Shown here: piece after piece, positions 50,001-59,265 of the stretch | How positions within the stretch are numbered: the first letter of the stretch is position 1 | Layout: each line of letters opens with the position of its first letter | Assembly: GCA_963798195.1 (NCBI GenBank) | Contig: CAWCSF010000005.1 | Location: 62,001-126,000 of the forward strand | Direction: 5' to 3' | Length of the DNA stretch: 64,000 nt | Source of the DNA: CAVSRC01 sp963798195 | GTDB lineage: Bacteria > Pseudomonadota > Alphaproteobacteria > Rhizobiales > Kaistiaceae | Made by a program: the position numbers and the translations under genes | The notes under the pieces: model-generated | Seen by the model: only the letters and a program-made list of their open reading frames with translations | What the model was told of the DNA's origin: nothing | The model's database searches: none

Positions 50001-51134
50001 ATGACCGAAAGGGTGGCGCAGGCCGGCGCCAGGACAGTTGTTACCGTCGATCTCGGGCCGCGATCCTACGACATCCTCATCGGGCGCGAGTTGCTGGAGA
50101 GCGCCGGCGCCGAGCTGGCGCAGCGCTTTCCGGGCGTGCGCTTTGCGGTCGTCACAGACGAGAATGTCGCCCGCCATCACCTCGGAACGCTGACGGCCAG
50201 TCTCAACGCCGGCGGCATCGCTCATTCCGTCATCACGGTCCCTCCCGGGGAGAACTCAAAAAGTTTCGAGAGCCTGGCGCGCGTCGTTGACGGCGTGCTG
50301 GACGCACGCGTCGAACGCTCCGACGCCATCCTCGCGTTCGGTGGCGGCGTCGTCGGCGATCTCGCCGGCTTTGCGGCCGCGATCGTGCGGAGAGGCGTGC
50401 GGGTCGTGCAGATGCCGACCACAATGCTGGCGCAGGTGGACTCCTCCGTCGGCGGGAAGACCGCGATCAATACCCCGCGCGGCAAAAACCTCGTCGGCGC
50501 CTTCCACCAGCCGAGCCTCGTGCTCGCCGACGCGGGCGTGCTCGACACGCTTTCGCCGCGCATCTTCAACGCCGGCTACGCCGAAGTCGCCAAGTTCGGC
50601 CTGCTCGGCGACGCAGAATTCTTCGCCTGGCTTGAAGCCAACTGGCGCGCCGTCGCTGCCGGGTGGCCCGAACGCGAACAGGCCATCGCGGTCGCCTGCC
50701 GCGGTAAGGCCGCCACTGTCGTCGCCGACGAGAAGGAGGAAGGCGTCCGCGCCCTGCTCAACCTCGGCCACACCTTCGGCCATGCACTGGAAGCCGGCGC
50801 CGGCTACTCCGACCGGCTGTACCACGGCGAGGCGGTATCGATCGGCATGGTGCTGGCCTTCGCTTTTTCGGCGCGGCGCGGATTGATCTCGCCCGACGAT
50901 ACACAGCGCGTCGCAAAACACCTCGCAGAAGTCGGCCTGCCGACGCGCATCGCCGACATCCCCGGCCCCGCGATGCCCATCGAAATGCTCATGGAACTCA
51001 TCGCGCAAGACAAGAAGGTATCGCGCGGTCAGCTGACGTTCATCCTCGTCCGGGGGATCGGCCAGGCCTTCGTTGCACGCGATGTCCCGGCCAGTGAAGT
51101 CTCTGAGTTCCTTCAGGAGCAGATGGTCAAATGA
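50001..51134 (+). CDS. aroB: 3-dehydroquinate synthase
   Basis: Converts DAHP to 3-dehydroquinate using NAD and a divalent metal. Signatures are FGGGVVGDLAGFAAAIVRRG (NAD-binding), MLAQVDSSVGGKTAIN, the metal-binding Glu in NAGYAEVAKFG, and His ligands in NLGHTFGHALEA and YHGEAVSIGM. The 377-residue length is normal. It begins three bases after aroK and overlaps the next gene by four bases, so the unit is aroK-aroB-CNNM. Confidence 0.96.
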   Translation: MTERVAQAGARTVVTVDLGPRSYDILIGRELLESAGAELAQRFPGVRFAVVTDENVARHHLGTLTASLNAGGIAHSVITVPPGENSKSFESLARVVDGVLDARVERSDAILAFGGGVVGDLAGFAAAIVRRGVRVVQMPTTMLAQVDSSVGGKTAINTPRGKNLVGAFHQPSLVLADAGVLDTLSPRIFNAGYAEVAKFGLLGDAEFFAWLEANWRAVAAGWPEREQAIAVACRGKAATVVADEKEEGVRALLNLGHTFGHALEAGAGYSDRLYHGEAVSIGMVLAFAFSARRGLISPDDTQRVAKHLAEVGLPTRIADIPGPAMPIEMLMELIAQDKKVSRGQLTFILVRGIGQAFVARDVPASEVSEFLQEQMVK

Positions 51135-52468
51135 CCATGTTCCTCTGGGCAGCGGCCGCCGCGATCCCGGCACTCATCGTCCTCTCGGCGTTCTTTTCCG
51201 GCTCGGAGACCGCGCTGACAGCCGCATCGCGCGCCCGCATGCTGACGCTGGAAAAATCAGGCGACAAGAACGCCGGCATCGTCAGCAAGCTGATCCAGGA
51301 CCGCGAACGCCTGATCGGCGCATTGCTGCTCGGCAACAACCTCGTCAACATCCTGGCTTCCGCGCTGGCGACCTCGTTCTTCCTCGCCCTCTTTGGCCAG
51401 GCCGGCGTCGTTTACGCTACACTGGTGATGACCGCGATCGTTCTGATTTTCGGCGAGGTCCTGCCAAAGACGCTGGCGATCGGCAACCCTGACCGTGTTT
51501 CCCGCGCCATCGCGCCGCCGGTCGCCTTCATCGTCGCCGTGTTCTCGCCCGTGGTTCGCGCCGTGCAGGCCCTTGTGCAGATGGTCCTGCGGCTGGCGGG
51601 CTACGACGCATCGCACGGCATGTCGATCCTGTCTCCGGCCGACGAAATCCGCGGCCAGGTCGACCTGCTCCACGCGGAGGGCAGCGTGGTGAAGGCGGAG
51701 CGCGACCGTCTCGGCGGCCTGCTCGACCTTGGCGAGCTCGACGTTTCCGACGTGATGGTCCACCGCACTGGCATGCAGACCATCAACGCCGACGAGCCGG
51801 TCGAGAGGATCGTCGAGGAGCTTCTTGCCAGCCCGTTCACGCGCGTGCCGCTATGGGAGCGCCAGCCCGAGAACATCATCGGCATTGTCCACGTCAAGGA
51901 GGTGCTGCGCGCGCTGAAGGCGGTCGATGGCCGGTTCGGCAAGATCGACATCCGCGCCATAGCCGCCAAGCCGTGGTTCGTGCCGGACACGACGAGCCTG
52001 ACGGATCAGCTCAACGCTTTCCTCAAGCGCAAGGTGCACTTCGCTCTCGTCGTCGACGAATACGGCGAGGTGCAGGGCGTGGTGACTCTCGAGGACATTC
52101 TTGAGGAAATCGTCGGCGACATCGCGGACGAACATGACGTCGCGGTCGAGGGCGTGCGACCGCAGCCGGACGGATCGGTGAATGTCGACGGGTCCGTACC
52201 GATCCGCGACCTCAACCGCGTGATGGACTGGAACCTGCCCGACGACGAGGCGACGACCATAGCCGGGCTGGTGATTCACGAAGCGCGCATCATCCCCGAG
52301 CCGGGGCAGGCTTTCACCTTCCACGGCTTCCGCTTCCAGGTGCAGCGCAAGAGCCGAAACCGCATCACGGCGCTGCGGATCACGCCGCTCAGCCGCCTAA
52401 AGCCGGCGACGACGGCCGCGATCGCGGCCACAACGACGGCCGCCAAGGCTCCCGAGCGCCCGGCCTGA
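51131..52468 (+). CDS. CNNM/HlyC-CorC family transporter with CBS domains
   Basis: A 445-residue inner-membrane protein. The N-terminal DUF21/CNNM domain has about four helices (FFSGSETALTAASRARMLTL is the family motif), then a CBS pair (about 205-335, VMVHRTGMQTINADEPVERI and VVDEYGEVQGVVTLEDILEE) and a CorC/HlyC C-terminal domain (SVNVDGSVPIRDLNRVMDW). Relatives transport or regulate magnesium and other divalent cations. It overlaps aroB by four bases; co-location with aroK-aroB is common in Hyphomicrobiales, with no clear functional link. Confidence 0.92.
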   Translation: MTMFLWAAAAAIPALIVLSAFFSGSETALTAASRARMLTLEKSGDKNAGIVSKLIQDRERLIGALLLGNNLVNILASALATSFFLALFGQAGVVYATLVMTAIVLIFGEVLPKTLAIGNPDRVSRAIAPPVAFIVAVFSPVVRAVQALVQMVLRLAGYDASHGMSILSPADEIRGQVDLLHAEGSVVKAERDRLGGLLDLGELDVSDVMVHRTGMQTINADEPVERIVEELLASPFTRVPLWERQPENIIGIVHVKEVLRALKAVDGRFGKIDIRAIAAKPWFVPDTTSLTDQLNAFLKRKVHFALVVDEYGEVQGVVTLEDILEEIVGDIADEHDVAVEGVRPQPDGSVNVDGSVPIRDLNRVMDWNLPDDEATTIAGLVIHEARIIPEPGQAFTFHGFRFQVQRKSRNRITALRITPLSRLKPATTAAIAATTTAAKAPERPA

Positions 52469-52530
52469 GGCGAATTTTGGCCGCATTCGCGGCCTCTATC
52501 CTCGCGTCGGTCTTTCGGCGAGGGCACCTC

Positions 52531-53682
52531 ATGCAATTCGATCTGGTCATCGTTGGCGCCAGCTTTGCCGGGCTGGCCGCCGCACGCACCGCCGCCGCCC
52601 GCGGTCTGAAGACAGCGGTCATCGACGCCAAGCGCGACCCAGGCGCGCGGGTGCGCACAAGTGGCATCCTGGTTCGTGAGGCGATCGACGAGATCGACAT
52701 TCCCCATCGCCTCACCCGCCGCGTGCCCGGCGTTCGCCTCTATTCGCCGAACCTCACAAGCGTTGATCTGTTCTCGCCAGGTTACGCCTTCTTCACGACG
52801 CGCACTGCGGATCTGCTGCGCTGGATGGCGCAGGAGGCGCGCGAATCCGGAGCCCACGTTCTACCGTCGACCCGTTTCGACGGTGCTCGGCGCGAGGGCG
52901 AATTTCTTCACCTCGATGGCATCGACATTGCAACCCGGTTCCTGATCGGTGCCGATGGCGCGCGCTCGCGTGTCGCATCCGCGTTTGGCCTCTCGACCAA
53001 CCGTCGCTTTCTCACGGGCATCGAGGTCGAACTTGAGCCGAACGACGGTGTGGACCCGCGATTCCTGCACTGCTTCGTCGATTCGCGCCTTGCACCCGGT
53101 TACATCGCCTGGGCTGCACCGGGACCGGATGCGGTTCAGGTTGGCCTTGCCGTGCGCCACGGCGCCAAGCCGGATCTTGCCGGCTTTATGGCACACACCG
53201 AGAAACGCTTCGGCTGGAGCGGCATGAAGGTGATCGGCCGCCGGAGCGGCCTCATCCCCTGCGGCGGTCCGTTGAAGCGCACCGCCGCGCCGAACGTCCT
53301 GCTGGTCGGCGATGCTGCCGGGTGGGTCTCGCCGATGACCGGTGGCGGCATCCGCCTCGCCTTCCGATACGGACGGCGCGCCGGCGCGCTGATCGCCGAT
53401 CATCTGCAAAGCGGCGGGCCTGCGCCAGAGATCGCCCTCACCCGCGAGGTACCGAAGTTCCGGGCAAAAATGCTGCTCCGCGCCGGCCTCGACCTGGCGC
53501 CGCCCAACGCACTGGTAAATCTTGCACTTGCGACCGCTCCGGCACGGCGGATGGCGGAACGGCTGTATTTCCACCGCCGCAATACCAGCGGCGTCGATCG
53601 CGCCGATTATCTGCGGTGGCTCGAGTCCGCCAAGGGTCAGGGAACCGAGGGCACCGGGCTTATCGAAGGCAAAGCGCGCTAG
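52531..53682 (+). CDS. FAD-dependent oxidoreductase, geranylgeranyl reductase-like
   Basis: A 383-residue flavoprotein of the p-hydroxybenzoate hydroxylase / geranylgeranyl reductase superfamily. Dinucleotide motif VIVGASFAGLAAARTAAARG is at the N-terminus, IGADGARSRVASAFG in the middle, and the FAD-pyrophosphate motif VLLVGDAAGWVSPMTGGGIR near residue 260. Substrate unknown; relatives saturate isoprenoid chains or hydroxylate aromatics. ATG 52531 is preceded by GCGAGGG. Its TAG stop shares CTAG with the stop of convergent bolA. Confidence 0.85.
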   Translation: MQFDLVIVGASFAGLAAARTAAARGLKTAVIDAKRDPGARVRTSGILVREAIDEIDIPHRLTRRVPGVRLYSPNLTSVDLFSPGYAFFTTRTADLLRWMAQEARESGAHVLPSTRFDGARREGEFLHLDGIDIATRFLIGADGARSRVASAFGLSTNRRFLTGIEVELEPNDGVDPRFLHCFVDSRLAPGYIAWAAPGPDAVQVGLAVRHGAKPDLAGFMAHTEKRFGWSGMKVIGRRSGLIPCGGPLKRTAAPNVLLVGDAAGWVSPMTGGGIRLAFRYGRRAGALIADHLQSGGPAPEIALTREVPKFRAKMLLRAGLDLAPPNALVNLALATAPARRMAERLYFHRRNTSGVDRADYLRWLESAKGQGTEGTGLIEGKAR

Positions 53683-53948
53683 CCAGCGGTTGGCGCCTTG
53701 GCCTCGATCGCGAGGGCATGGACGCCCTGCTCGATTTCGCCGGCAAGCGCCGCATAGACCATCCGGTGCGCCGCAACCCGCGTTTTTCCCTTGAAAGCCG
53801 GCGCGGTGATCCTCACGCGGAAATGACTTTCGCCTTCGGGCCGATGGCCGGCGTGGCCCTTGTGCAGTTCGGACTCATCCACCACTTCAAGGCGGTCCGG
53901 GTGAAAAGCCTCGGTTAACTTGCTTCTGATTCTATCGGCCACTGTCAT
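53679..53948 (-). CDS. bolA: BolA family protein
   Basis: An 89-residue BolA-type protein: VADRIRSKLTEAFHPDRLEV at the start, the conserved SELHKGH region, SHFRVRITAPAFKGKTRVAA and a His in AHRMVYAAL. BolA proteins pair with monothiol glutaredoxins to handle [2Fe-2S] clusters and affect morphology under stress. It is divergent from the J-domain gene, the standard alphaproteobacterial neighbourhood with cobS-cobT. Confidence 0.93.
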   Translation of the reverse strand: MTVADRIRSKLTEAFHPDRLEVVDESELHKGHAGHRPEGESHFRVRITAPAFKGKTRVAAHRMVYAALAGEIEQGVHALAIEAKAPTAG

Positions 53949-54019
53949 CGCGTTGATTCGCCCGGTTTTTCGGCGTTTACCGCCTTGTCCCCGTCACAGC
54001 CCGCGACCATAATCCCGCG

Positions 54020-54640
54020 ATGGATTTGAGTTCCAAATATTTCGACCGCATCCGCATCAATCCCGGCGGGGCAACGGTCAAGGAACCCGACGCGGCCCGC
54101 TGCGATGCGCCAGGCTGCGAGCATCAGGGCGGCTATCGCGCGCCCAAGGGACGCGGGCGTGAGGGCCAGTACTACAACTTCTGCCTCGATCACGTCCGCG
54201 AATATAACAAGTCCTACAACTATTTTGCGGGCATGGCCGACATCGAGATCGACAGCTATCAGAAGTCGGCTTCCACTGGCCATCGCCCGACCTGGACCAT
54301 GGGCGTGAACAACAAGGAGGGCTTTTCCAGCACCTCCCGCGACCCGCGGTTCGCATGGTCGGCCGCCTTTACCGACCCGTTCGGCATGTTTGGCGGTGAC
54401 ATTCCGCGCTCGGAGCCTAAATCCGAGCCGGAACGGCGGCCCCTGCGTAACCTGGAGCGGCGCTCATTCTCCGCCCTGGACCTGGAGGGCACGGAATCCG
54501 GCGCGGAAATCAAGGCCCGCTACAAGGCCCTGGTAAAACGGCTGCATCCTGACGCCAATGGCGGGGACCGGAGCTCGGAGGACCGCCTGCGACAGATTAT
54601 TCAGGCTTACCACTACCTCCGATCCGTCGGTTTTTGCTAA
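54020..54640 (+). CDS. DnaJ (J-domain) protein with N-terminal cysteine motif
   Basis: A 206-residue protein. The C-terminal J domain (about 148-203) keeps the HPD tripeptide in ALVKRLHPDANGGDRSSEDR, which stimulates DnaK ATPase. The N-terminal part has CDAPGCEHQGGYRAPKGRG and FCLDHVREYNKSYNYFAGM, a conserved Cys-rich region specific to this alphaproteobacterial family, possibly binding metal. Substrates are unknown. It lies between bolA (divergent) and cobS, 79 bases upstream of the latter. Confidence 0.88.
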   Translation: MDLSSKYFDRIRINPGGATVKEPDAARCDAPGCEHQGGYRAPKGRGREGQYYNFCLDHVREYNKSYNYFAGMADIEIDSYQKSASTGHRPTWTMGVNNKEGFSSTSRDPRFAWSAAFTDPFGMFGGDIPRSEPKSEPERRPLRNLERRSFSALDLEGTESGAEIKARYKALVKRLHPDANGGDRSSEDRLRQIIQAYHYLRSVGFC

Positions 54641-54719
54641 GACGGCATCACCGTCCCCTCCCGGACGGCAGATTTTCCTCGAAAACAGCTAGGCGTCGCA
54701 CGGCGCGACGGAGGACGAC

Positions 54720-55706
54720 ATGACTGAAGCCGCGCTCGAACGAGCCCCCTTGCCGGATATGAAGATATCCGTGCGCCAGGTCTTCGGGATCGACAGCGAT
54801 CTCGAGGTTCCTGCCTATTCCGAGGCCGACGAACACGTCCCGGAGACCGATCCGGATTACCTGTTCGACCGAGAGACGACGCTGGCGATCCTCGCCGGCT
54901 TCGCCCGGAACCGCCGCGTGCTCGTCGCCGGCTACCACGGCACGGGCAAGTCGACACATATCGAGCAGGTCGCCGCCCGGCTCAACTGGCCGTGCGTGCG
55001 CGTGAACCTCGACAGCCACATCAGCCGTATCGACCTGATCGGCAAGGACGCAATCGTCATCAGGGACGGCATGCAGGTCACCGAGTTCCGTGACGGCATC
55101 CTGCCCTGGGCGCTGCAGAACAACATTGCACTCTGCTTCGACGAATATGACGCCGGCCGTCCGGACGTGATGTTCGTGATTCAGCGGGTGCTTGAAGTTT
55201 CTGGCCGCCTGACCCTGCTCGACCAGAACAAGGTCATCCGCCCGCACCCGGCGTTCCGCCTGTTCGCCACGGCCAACACGGTCGGCCTCGGTGACACGTC
55301 CGGCCTGTATCACGGCACGCAGCAAATCAACCAGGGCCAGATGGACCGTTGGTCGATCGTCACCACGCTGAACTACCTGCCGCACGACAACGAGGTCGAC
55401 ATCGTTGCCGCGAAAGTGCCGCGCTGGCGCGACGAAAAGGGCCGCGCCATCATCGCCAAGATGGTCCGCGTCGCCGACATGACGCGCAACGCCTTCATCA
55501 ACGGCGACATCTCGACCGTGATGAGCCCGCGTACCGTGATCACGTGGGCGGAGAACGCCGAGATTTTCGGAGACATCGGGTTCGCCTTCCGCGTCACCTT
55601 CGTCAACAAGTGCGACGAACTGGAGCGCGCGCTGGTCGCCGAGTTCTACCAGCGATCGTTCAACGAGGAACTACCCGAGTCGACCGCCAACGTGGTGATG
55701 ACCTGA
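54720..55706 (+). CDS. cobS: Aerobic cobaltochelatase subunit CobS
   Basis: An AAA+ ATPase which with CobT and CobN inserts cobalt into hydrogenobyrinate a,c-diamide in aerobic cobalamin synthesis. The Walker A is VAGYHGTGKSTHIEQ, Walker B is in IALCFDEYDAGRPDVMF, and the conserved N-terminus MKISVRQVFGIDSDLEVPAY is typical. The 328-residue length is standard. Ten bases separate it from cobT. CobN is not in the window. Confidence 0.96.
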   Translation: MTEAALERAPLPDMKISVRQVFGIDSDLEVPAYSEADEHVPETDPDYLFDRETTLAILAGFARNRRVLVAGYHGTGKSTHIEQVAARLNWPCVRVNLDSHISRIDLIGKDAIVIRDGMQVTEFRDGILPWALQNNIALCFDEYDAGRPDVMFVIQRVLEVSGRLTLLDQNKVIRPHPAFRLFATANTVGLGDTSGLYHGTQQINQGQMDRWSIVTTLNYLPHDNEVDIVAAKVPRWRDEKGRAIIAKMVRVADMTRNAFINGDISTVMSPRTVITWAENAEIFGDIGFAFRVTFVNKCDELERALVAEFYQRSFNEELPESTANVVMT

Positions 55707-55716
55707 CGGAGCGTTC

Positions 55717-57615
55717 GTGGCCGGTTCCAACGAGACACCCCGCAGCAGGCCCGTAGAAGGCCCGACCGAGCCGTTCAAGCGGGCGGTCGTCGGTTGCATG
55801 CGCGCCATCGCCGGCAAGCCTGATCTGGAGGTGACGTTCGCAGCCGACCGGCCGACGCTCTCCCAGCACAAGGCGCGCCTGCCCGAGCCGCCGCGCAAGA
55901 TGACGGCGCATGACGTGGCGGTAACCCGCGGCGTCGGCAACTCGCTGGCCCTTCGCCTCGCCTGTCATGACCCGGCCGTGCACCGCGCCCACGCGCCGCA
56001 CGGCAAGAACGCCCGCGCGGTCTTCGACGCTGTGGAGCAGGCGCGAGTCGAGGCGCTCGGCGCCAACCGCATGGCCGGCGTCGCCGACAACATCACGGCG
56101 ATGCTGGAGGAGCGCTACCACCGCGCCAACTACCAGGACGTCACCGAGCGCGCCGATGCGCCCCTGGAGGACGCCATCGCCCTGATGGTGCGCGAACGGC
56201 TGACGGGCAACGCACCGCCGAAATCGAGCCGCAAGATCGTGGATCTGTGGCGCGACTGGATCGAGGAGCGCGCCGGCAAGGACCTCGCGCGCCTTACCGG
56301 CGCGATCGAGGACCAGTCGAGGTTCGCCACCGAAGTGCGCGACATCCTGAGCTCGCTGGAAATGGCCGACGAACTGGGCAGCGAGGCCGGCGACCAGAGC
56401 GACGAAGACGATGAGACGGGCGACCAGGACGACGCCGAGGGCGCGTCCAATTCCGCCGAGGGCGCCGACGCGACGAGCCAGGACGAGATCGAGGCATCCG
56501 CCGAGGAAGGCGACGCCGGCGAGGGCGAATCGACCGAGGCGGAAGCCGAGCAGACCGCCGACGATTCCGACATGTCCGATGCCCGCGACACCGGCGAGGC
56601 GCGGCGCGCCGACACGCCGTTCTCCAACATGCCGTCGGTCATCGACTACAAAGCGTTCTCGAGCAAATTCGACGAGACCGTGAACGCCGAAGAGCTCTGC
56701 GACACCGCCGAGCTCGACCGGCTGCGCTCCTATCTCGACAAGCAGCTCGCGCACTTGCAGAGCGCCGTCGGCCGGTTGGCCAACCGGTTGCAACGCCGCC
56801 TGATGGCACAGCAGAATCGCGGATGGGACTTCGATCTGGAAGAAGGCGTCATCGACGCTGCGCGTCTTTCCCGCGTCGTCGTCGATCCCATGCACGCGCT
56901 TTCCTTCAAGGCGGAGCGCGACACCGAGTTCCGCGACACCATCGTCACCCTGCTGCTCGACAATTCCGGTTCGATGCGCGGCCGGCCGATCACGGTCGCA
57001 GCGACCTGCGCCGACATACTGGCGCGTACGCTGGAGCGGTGCGGCGTCAAGGTCGAGATTCTCGGCTTCACTACCCGCGCGTGGAAGGGCGGGCAGGCGC
57101 GCGAGGCGTGGCTGCAGGCGGGCAAGCCGCCGAACCCGGGCCGCCTGAACGACCTGCGCCATATCATCTACAAGGCCGCCGACGCGCCCTGGCGGCGCGC
57201 CCGGCGAAATCTCGGCCTGATGATGCGCGAGGGACTCCTGAAGGAGAACATCGACGGCGAGGCGCTGGCATGGGCCCACAGCCGCCTGCTGGTGCGGCCC
57301 GAGCAGCGCAAGATCCTGATGATGATCTCGGACGGCGCGCCGGTGGACGATTCGACCCTGTCGGTGAACCCGGGCAACTACCTCGAGCGTCACCTTCGTC
57401 ACGTCATCGAGGAGATTGAGACCCGCTCTCCGGTCGAACTGATCGCAATCGGCATCGGCCACGACGTGACGCGGTACTACCGCCGCGCGGTGACCATCGT
57501 CGATGCCGAGGAACTCGCGGGGGCAATGACCGACAAGCTCGCCGAACTGTTCGATGAGGGCCCTGCAGCGCCGCCACCGCGCGGTCGGCGCCAGCGACGT
57601 CCGACCCTGCAATGA
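55717..57615 (+). CDS. cobT: Aerobic cobaltochelatase subunit CobT
   Basis: The partner of CobS in cobalt insertion. A 632-residue protein starting at GTG 55717. The N-terminal domain (EPFKRAVVGCMRAIAGKPDL) is followed by a long acidic Asp/Glu/Ala-rich stretch (about 215-300). The C-terminal von Willebrand A-type domain has a complete MIDAS: VTLLLDNSGSMRGRPITVAA and MISDGAPVDDST. The overall layout resembles the D subunit of magnesium chelatase. Its stop overlaps the start of the next gene by four bases. Confidence 0.95.
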   Translation: MAGSNETPRSRPVEGPTEPFKRAVVGCMRAIAGKPDLEVTFAADRPTLSQHKARLPEPPRKMTAHDVAVTRGVGNSLALRLACHDPAVHRAHAPHGKNARAVFDAVEQARVEALGANRMAGVADNITAMLEERYHRANYQDVTERADAPLEDAIALMVRERLTGNAPPKSSRKIVDLWRDWIEERAGKDLARLTGAIEDQSRFATEVRDILSSLEMADELGSEAGDQSDEDDETGDQDDAEGASNSAEGADATSQDEIEASAEEGDAGEGESTEAEAEQTADDSDMSDARDTGEARRADTPFSNMPSVIDYKAFSSKFDETVNAEELCDTAELDRLRSYLDKQLAHLQSAVGRLANRLQRRLMAQQNRGWDFDLEEGVIDAARLSRVVVDPMHALSFKAERDTEFRDTIVTLLLDNSGSMRGRPITVAATCADILARTLERCGVKVEILGFTTRAWKGGQAREAWLQAGKPPNPGRLNDLRHIIYKAADAPWRRARRNLGLMMREGLLKENIDGEALAWAHSRLLVRPEQRKILMMISDGAPVDDSTLSVNPGNYLERHLRHVIEEIETRSPVELIAIGIGHDVTRYYRRAVTIVDAEELAGAMTDKLAELFDEGPAAPPPRGRRQRRPTLQ

Positions 57616-58664
57616 CGCCGGTCCGGTTCGCCGGCGTCATCGCAATTTGCCTTGCGGCCACCGTTGCTGCATCGCCGCCTGGCTACACGACCGAACCCGG
57701 TTTCGCGCCAATCGAGGTCAGCCCGCGCCAGATTGCGTCGTTCGGCCTGGGCGAGACGCGGTTCGGCGCACTGGAGTTTCGCGGGGGGCTCCAGCTTTCC
57801 TCGACGGACAAGAATTTCGGCGGATTTTCCGGCCTGGACTATTCCGCCGACGGCGAGACGCTTTATGCCGTCTCCGACACAGGCTTCTGGTTCACAGCAC
57901 GCCCGATCCAGAAGGACGGCCGGCTCGAGGGTATCGAGCAGCCGCGTTTTGCGCCCATCCTCGACGCGAACGGGAAACCATTCATTGGCAAGAACAATGC
58001 TGACGCGGAAGGCCTGCGCATCATGAACCGTGGCGGCCACGAAACCGCGCTGGTTTCCTTCGAGCAGCTACCGGCCGTCAGCCGGTACACGGCCGACCCC
58101 GATTTCGCGACAGCGCGCCGGAAGCCCATCAAGCTCCCAAAATTCGTCAATGGAATGCGCCCGAACCGCGGGCTCGAAGGCGTGGCGGTAGCGCCAATCG
58201 ACGGCCCGCTCGGCGGCGCGATCATCGCCATGGCCGAGCGAGCGCTCGACCGCAATGGGAATCACCGCGGCTTCATTCTGGACGGTCCGCGCGCCGGCAC
58301 GTTCTATCTCAAACGCATCGGCGAATTCGATGTAAGCGATGCCGCTTTCCTGCCCGACGGTGATCTCGTCGTGCTGGAACGGAGCTTCAGCTACACCAGC
58401 GGTTTCGGCATGCGCATCCGCCGCGTGCCCGTCTCAACAATCCGGCCGGGCGCCACCGTGGATGGTCCCGTGCTCATCGAGGCGGACATGAGCAAACAGA
58501 TCGACAACATGGAAGGGCTGGCGGTACACACCATGCCGAACGGCGAGGTGCGTCTGACGCTCGTCTCGGACGACAATTTCAACCGCTTCCTGCAGCGCAC
58601 GATCCTGCTCGAATTTGCGCTGATACCGTCAACGCCACCGAAGCCGATCCCGCGCCCGGGCTGA
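57612..58664 (+). CDS. Secreted esterase-like/phytase-like beta-propeller protein
   Basis: A 350-residue exported protein: signal peptide VIAICLAATVAASPPGY, then an 'esterase-like activity of phytase' domain (about 60-335) with GGFSGLDYSADGETLYAVSD, NNADAEGLRIMNRG, PNRGLEGVAV and MEGLAVHTMPNGEVRLTLVS. The fold is a beta-propeller; phosphomonoesterase activity is annotated for the family but not shown. Overlap with the cobT stop (ATGA) implies co-translation with cobT, a recurrent order in Hyphomicrobiales. Confidence 0.85.
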   Translation: MTPVRFAGVIAICLAATVAASPPGYTTEPGFAPIEVSPRQIASFGLGETRFGALEFRGGLQLSSTDKNFGGFSGLDYSADGETLYAVSDTGFWFTARPIQKDGRLEGIEQPRFAPILDANGKPFIGKNNADAEGLRIMNRGGHETALVSFEQLPAVSRYTADPDFATARRKPIKLPKFVNGMRPNRGLEGVAVAPIDGPLGGAIIAMAERALDRNGNHRGFILDGPRAGTFYLKRIGEFDVSDAAFLPDGDLVVLERSFSYTSGFGMRIRRVPVSTIRPGATVDGPVLIEADMSKQIDNMEGLAVHTMPNGEVRLTLVSDDNFNRFLQRTILLEFALIPSTPPKPIPRPG

Positions 58665-58668
58665 AACG

Positions 58669-58697
58669 AAAAACGACGCCGATGGGGCGCCGTTTTC
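58669..58697. terminator. Bidirectional terminator between the phytase-like gene and rpmB
   Basis: AAAACG-A-CGCC (58670-58680) pairs with GGCG-C-CGTTTT (58686-58696) with one A/C mismatch and a five-base loop. A-run and T-run flanks suit both convergent genes. Confidence 0.72.
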
Positions 58698-58719
58698 GCA
58701 TGACAGAGTCTGGATAGCG

Positions 58720-59019
58720 TCAGGCGCTCGCAGCAGCCGCCGCCGTCTTCTTTGCGATGTCCCGCTTCAGCTTGCGCGCCCGGGCCGACAGGTCGGCGAC
58801 CTTGGCCTTGGCCAGGAACTTGTCGATGCCGCCACGGTGCTCGACCGTGCGTAGCGCATGCGAGCTGATCTTCAGGTGCACGGCACTGCCGAGCACCTCA
58901 CTCATCAGCGAAACCTCATTGAGGTTGGGCAGGAAGCGACGGCGGGATTTGTTGTTCGCGTGACTGACATTGTTGCCAGTCAGAACCGCCTTGCCGGTCA
59001 ATTCACAGCGCCGGGCCAT
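58720..59019 (-). CDS. rpmB: 50S ribosomal protein L28
   Basis: A 99-residue ribosomal protein: ARRCELTGKAVLTGNNVSHA, NNKSRRRFLPNLNEVSL and HALRTVEHRGGIDKFL are L28 signatures. The single N-terminal Cys indicates a form lacking the CxxC zinc motif. The Lys/Ala tail is typical of alphaproteobacteria. It stands alone on the - strand between two + strand genes, with its promoter in the 246-base gap upstream (59020-59265), shared with the DUF3108 gene. Confidence 0.96.
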   Translation of the reverse strand: MARRCELTGKAVLTGNNVSHANNKSRRRFLPNLNEVSLMSEVLGSAVHLKISSHALRTVEHRGGIDKFLAKAKVADLSARARKLKRDIAKKTAAAAASA

Positions 59020-59265
59020 GGAAAACGTCCTTCTTTACCGCCGGATTTGCGCCATTCCGGCGTGCACTTGACGGATGTGTCGGAAAGTCGCTTCCCTATA
59101 GTGACGGCGGTTTTCCACGTCAAGGCAACTTTGCCCGGATTGCTGGGCATGTGGCTCGTGACGCATCACCCGAATTGGCTTAAGTAATGCTCTTGTTAAC
59201 CAATCGTCAGCCATGATCCACGTGAGTTCTGCCCCCAAACCGGCGCCTGATGCGACATTGAGACG

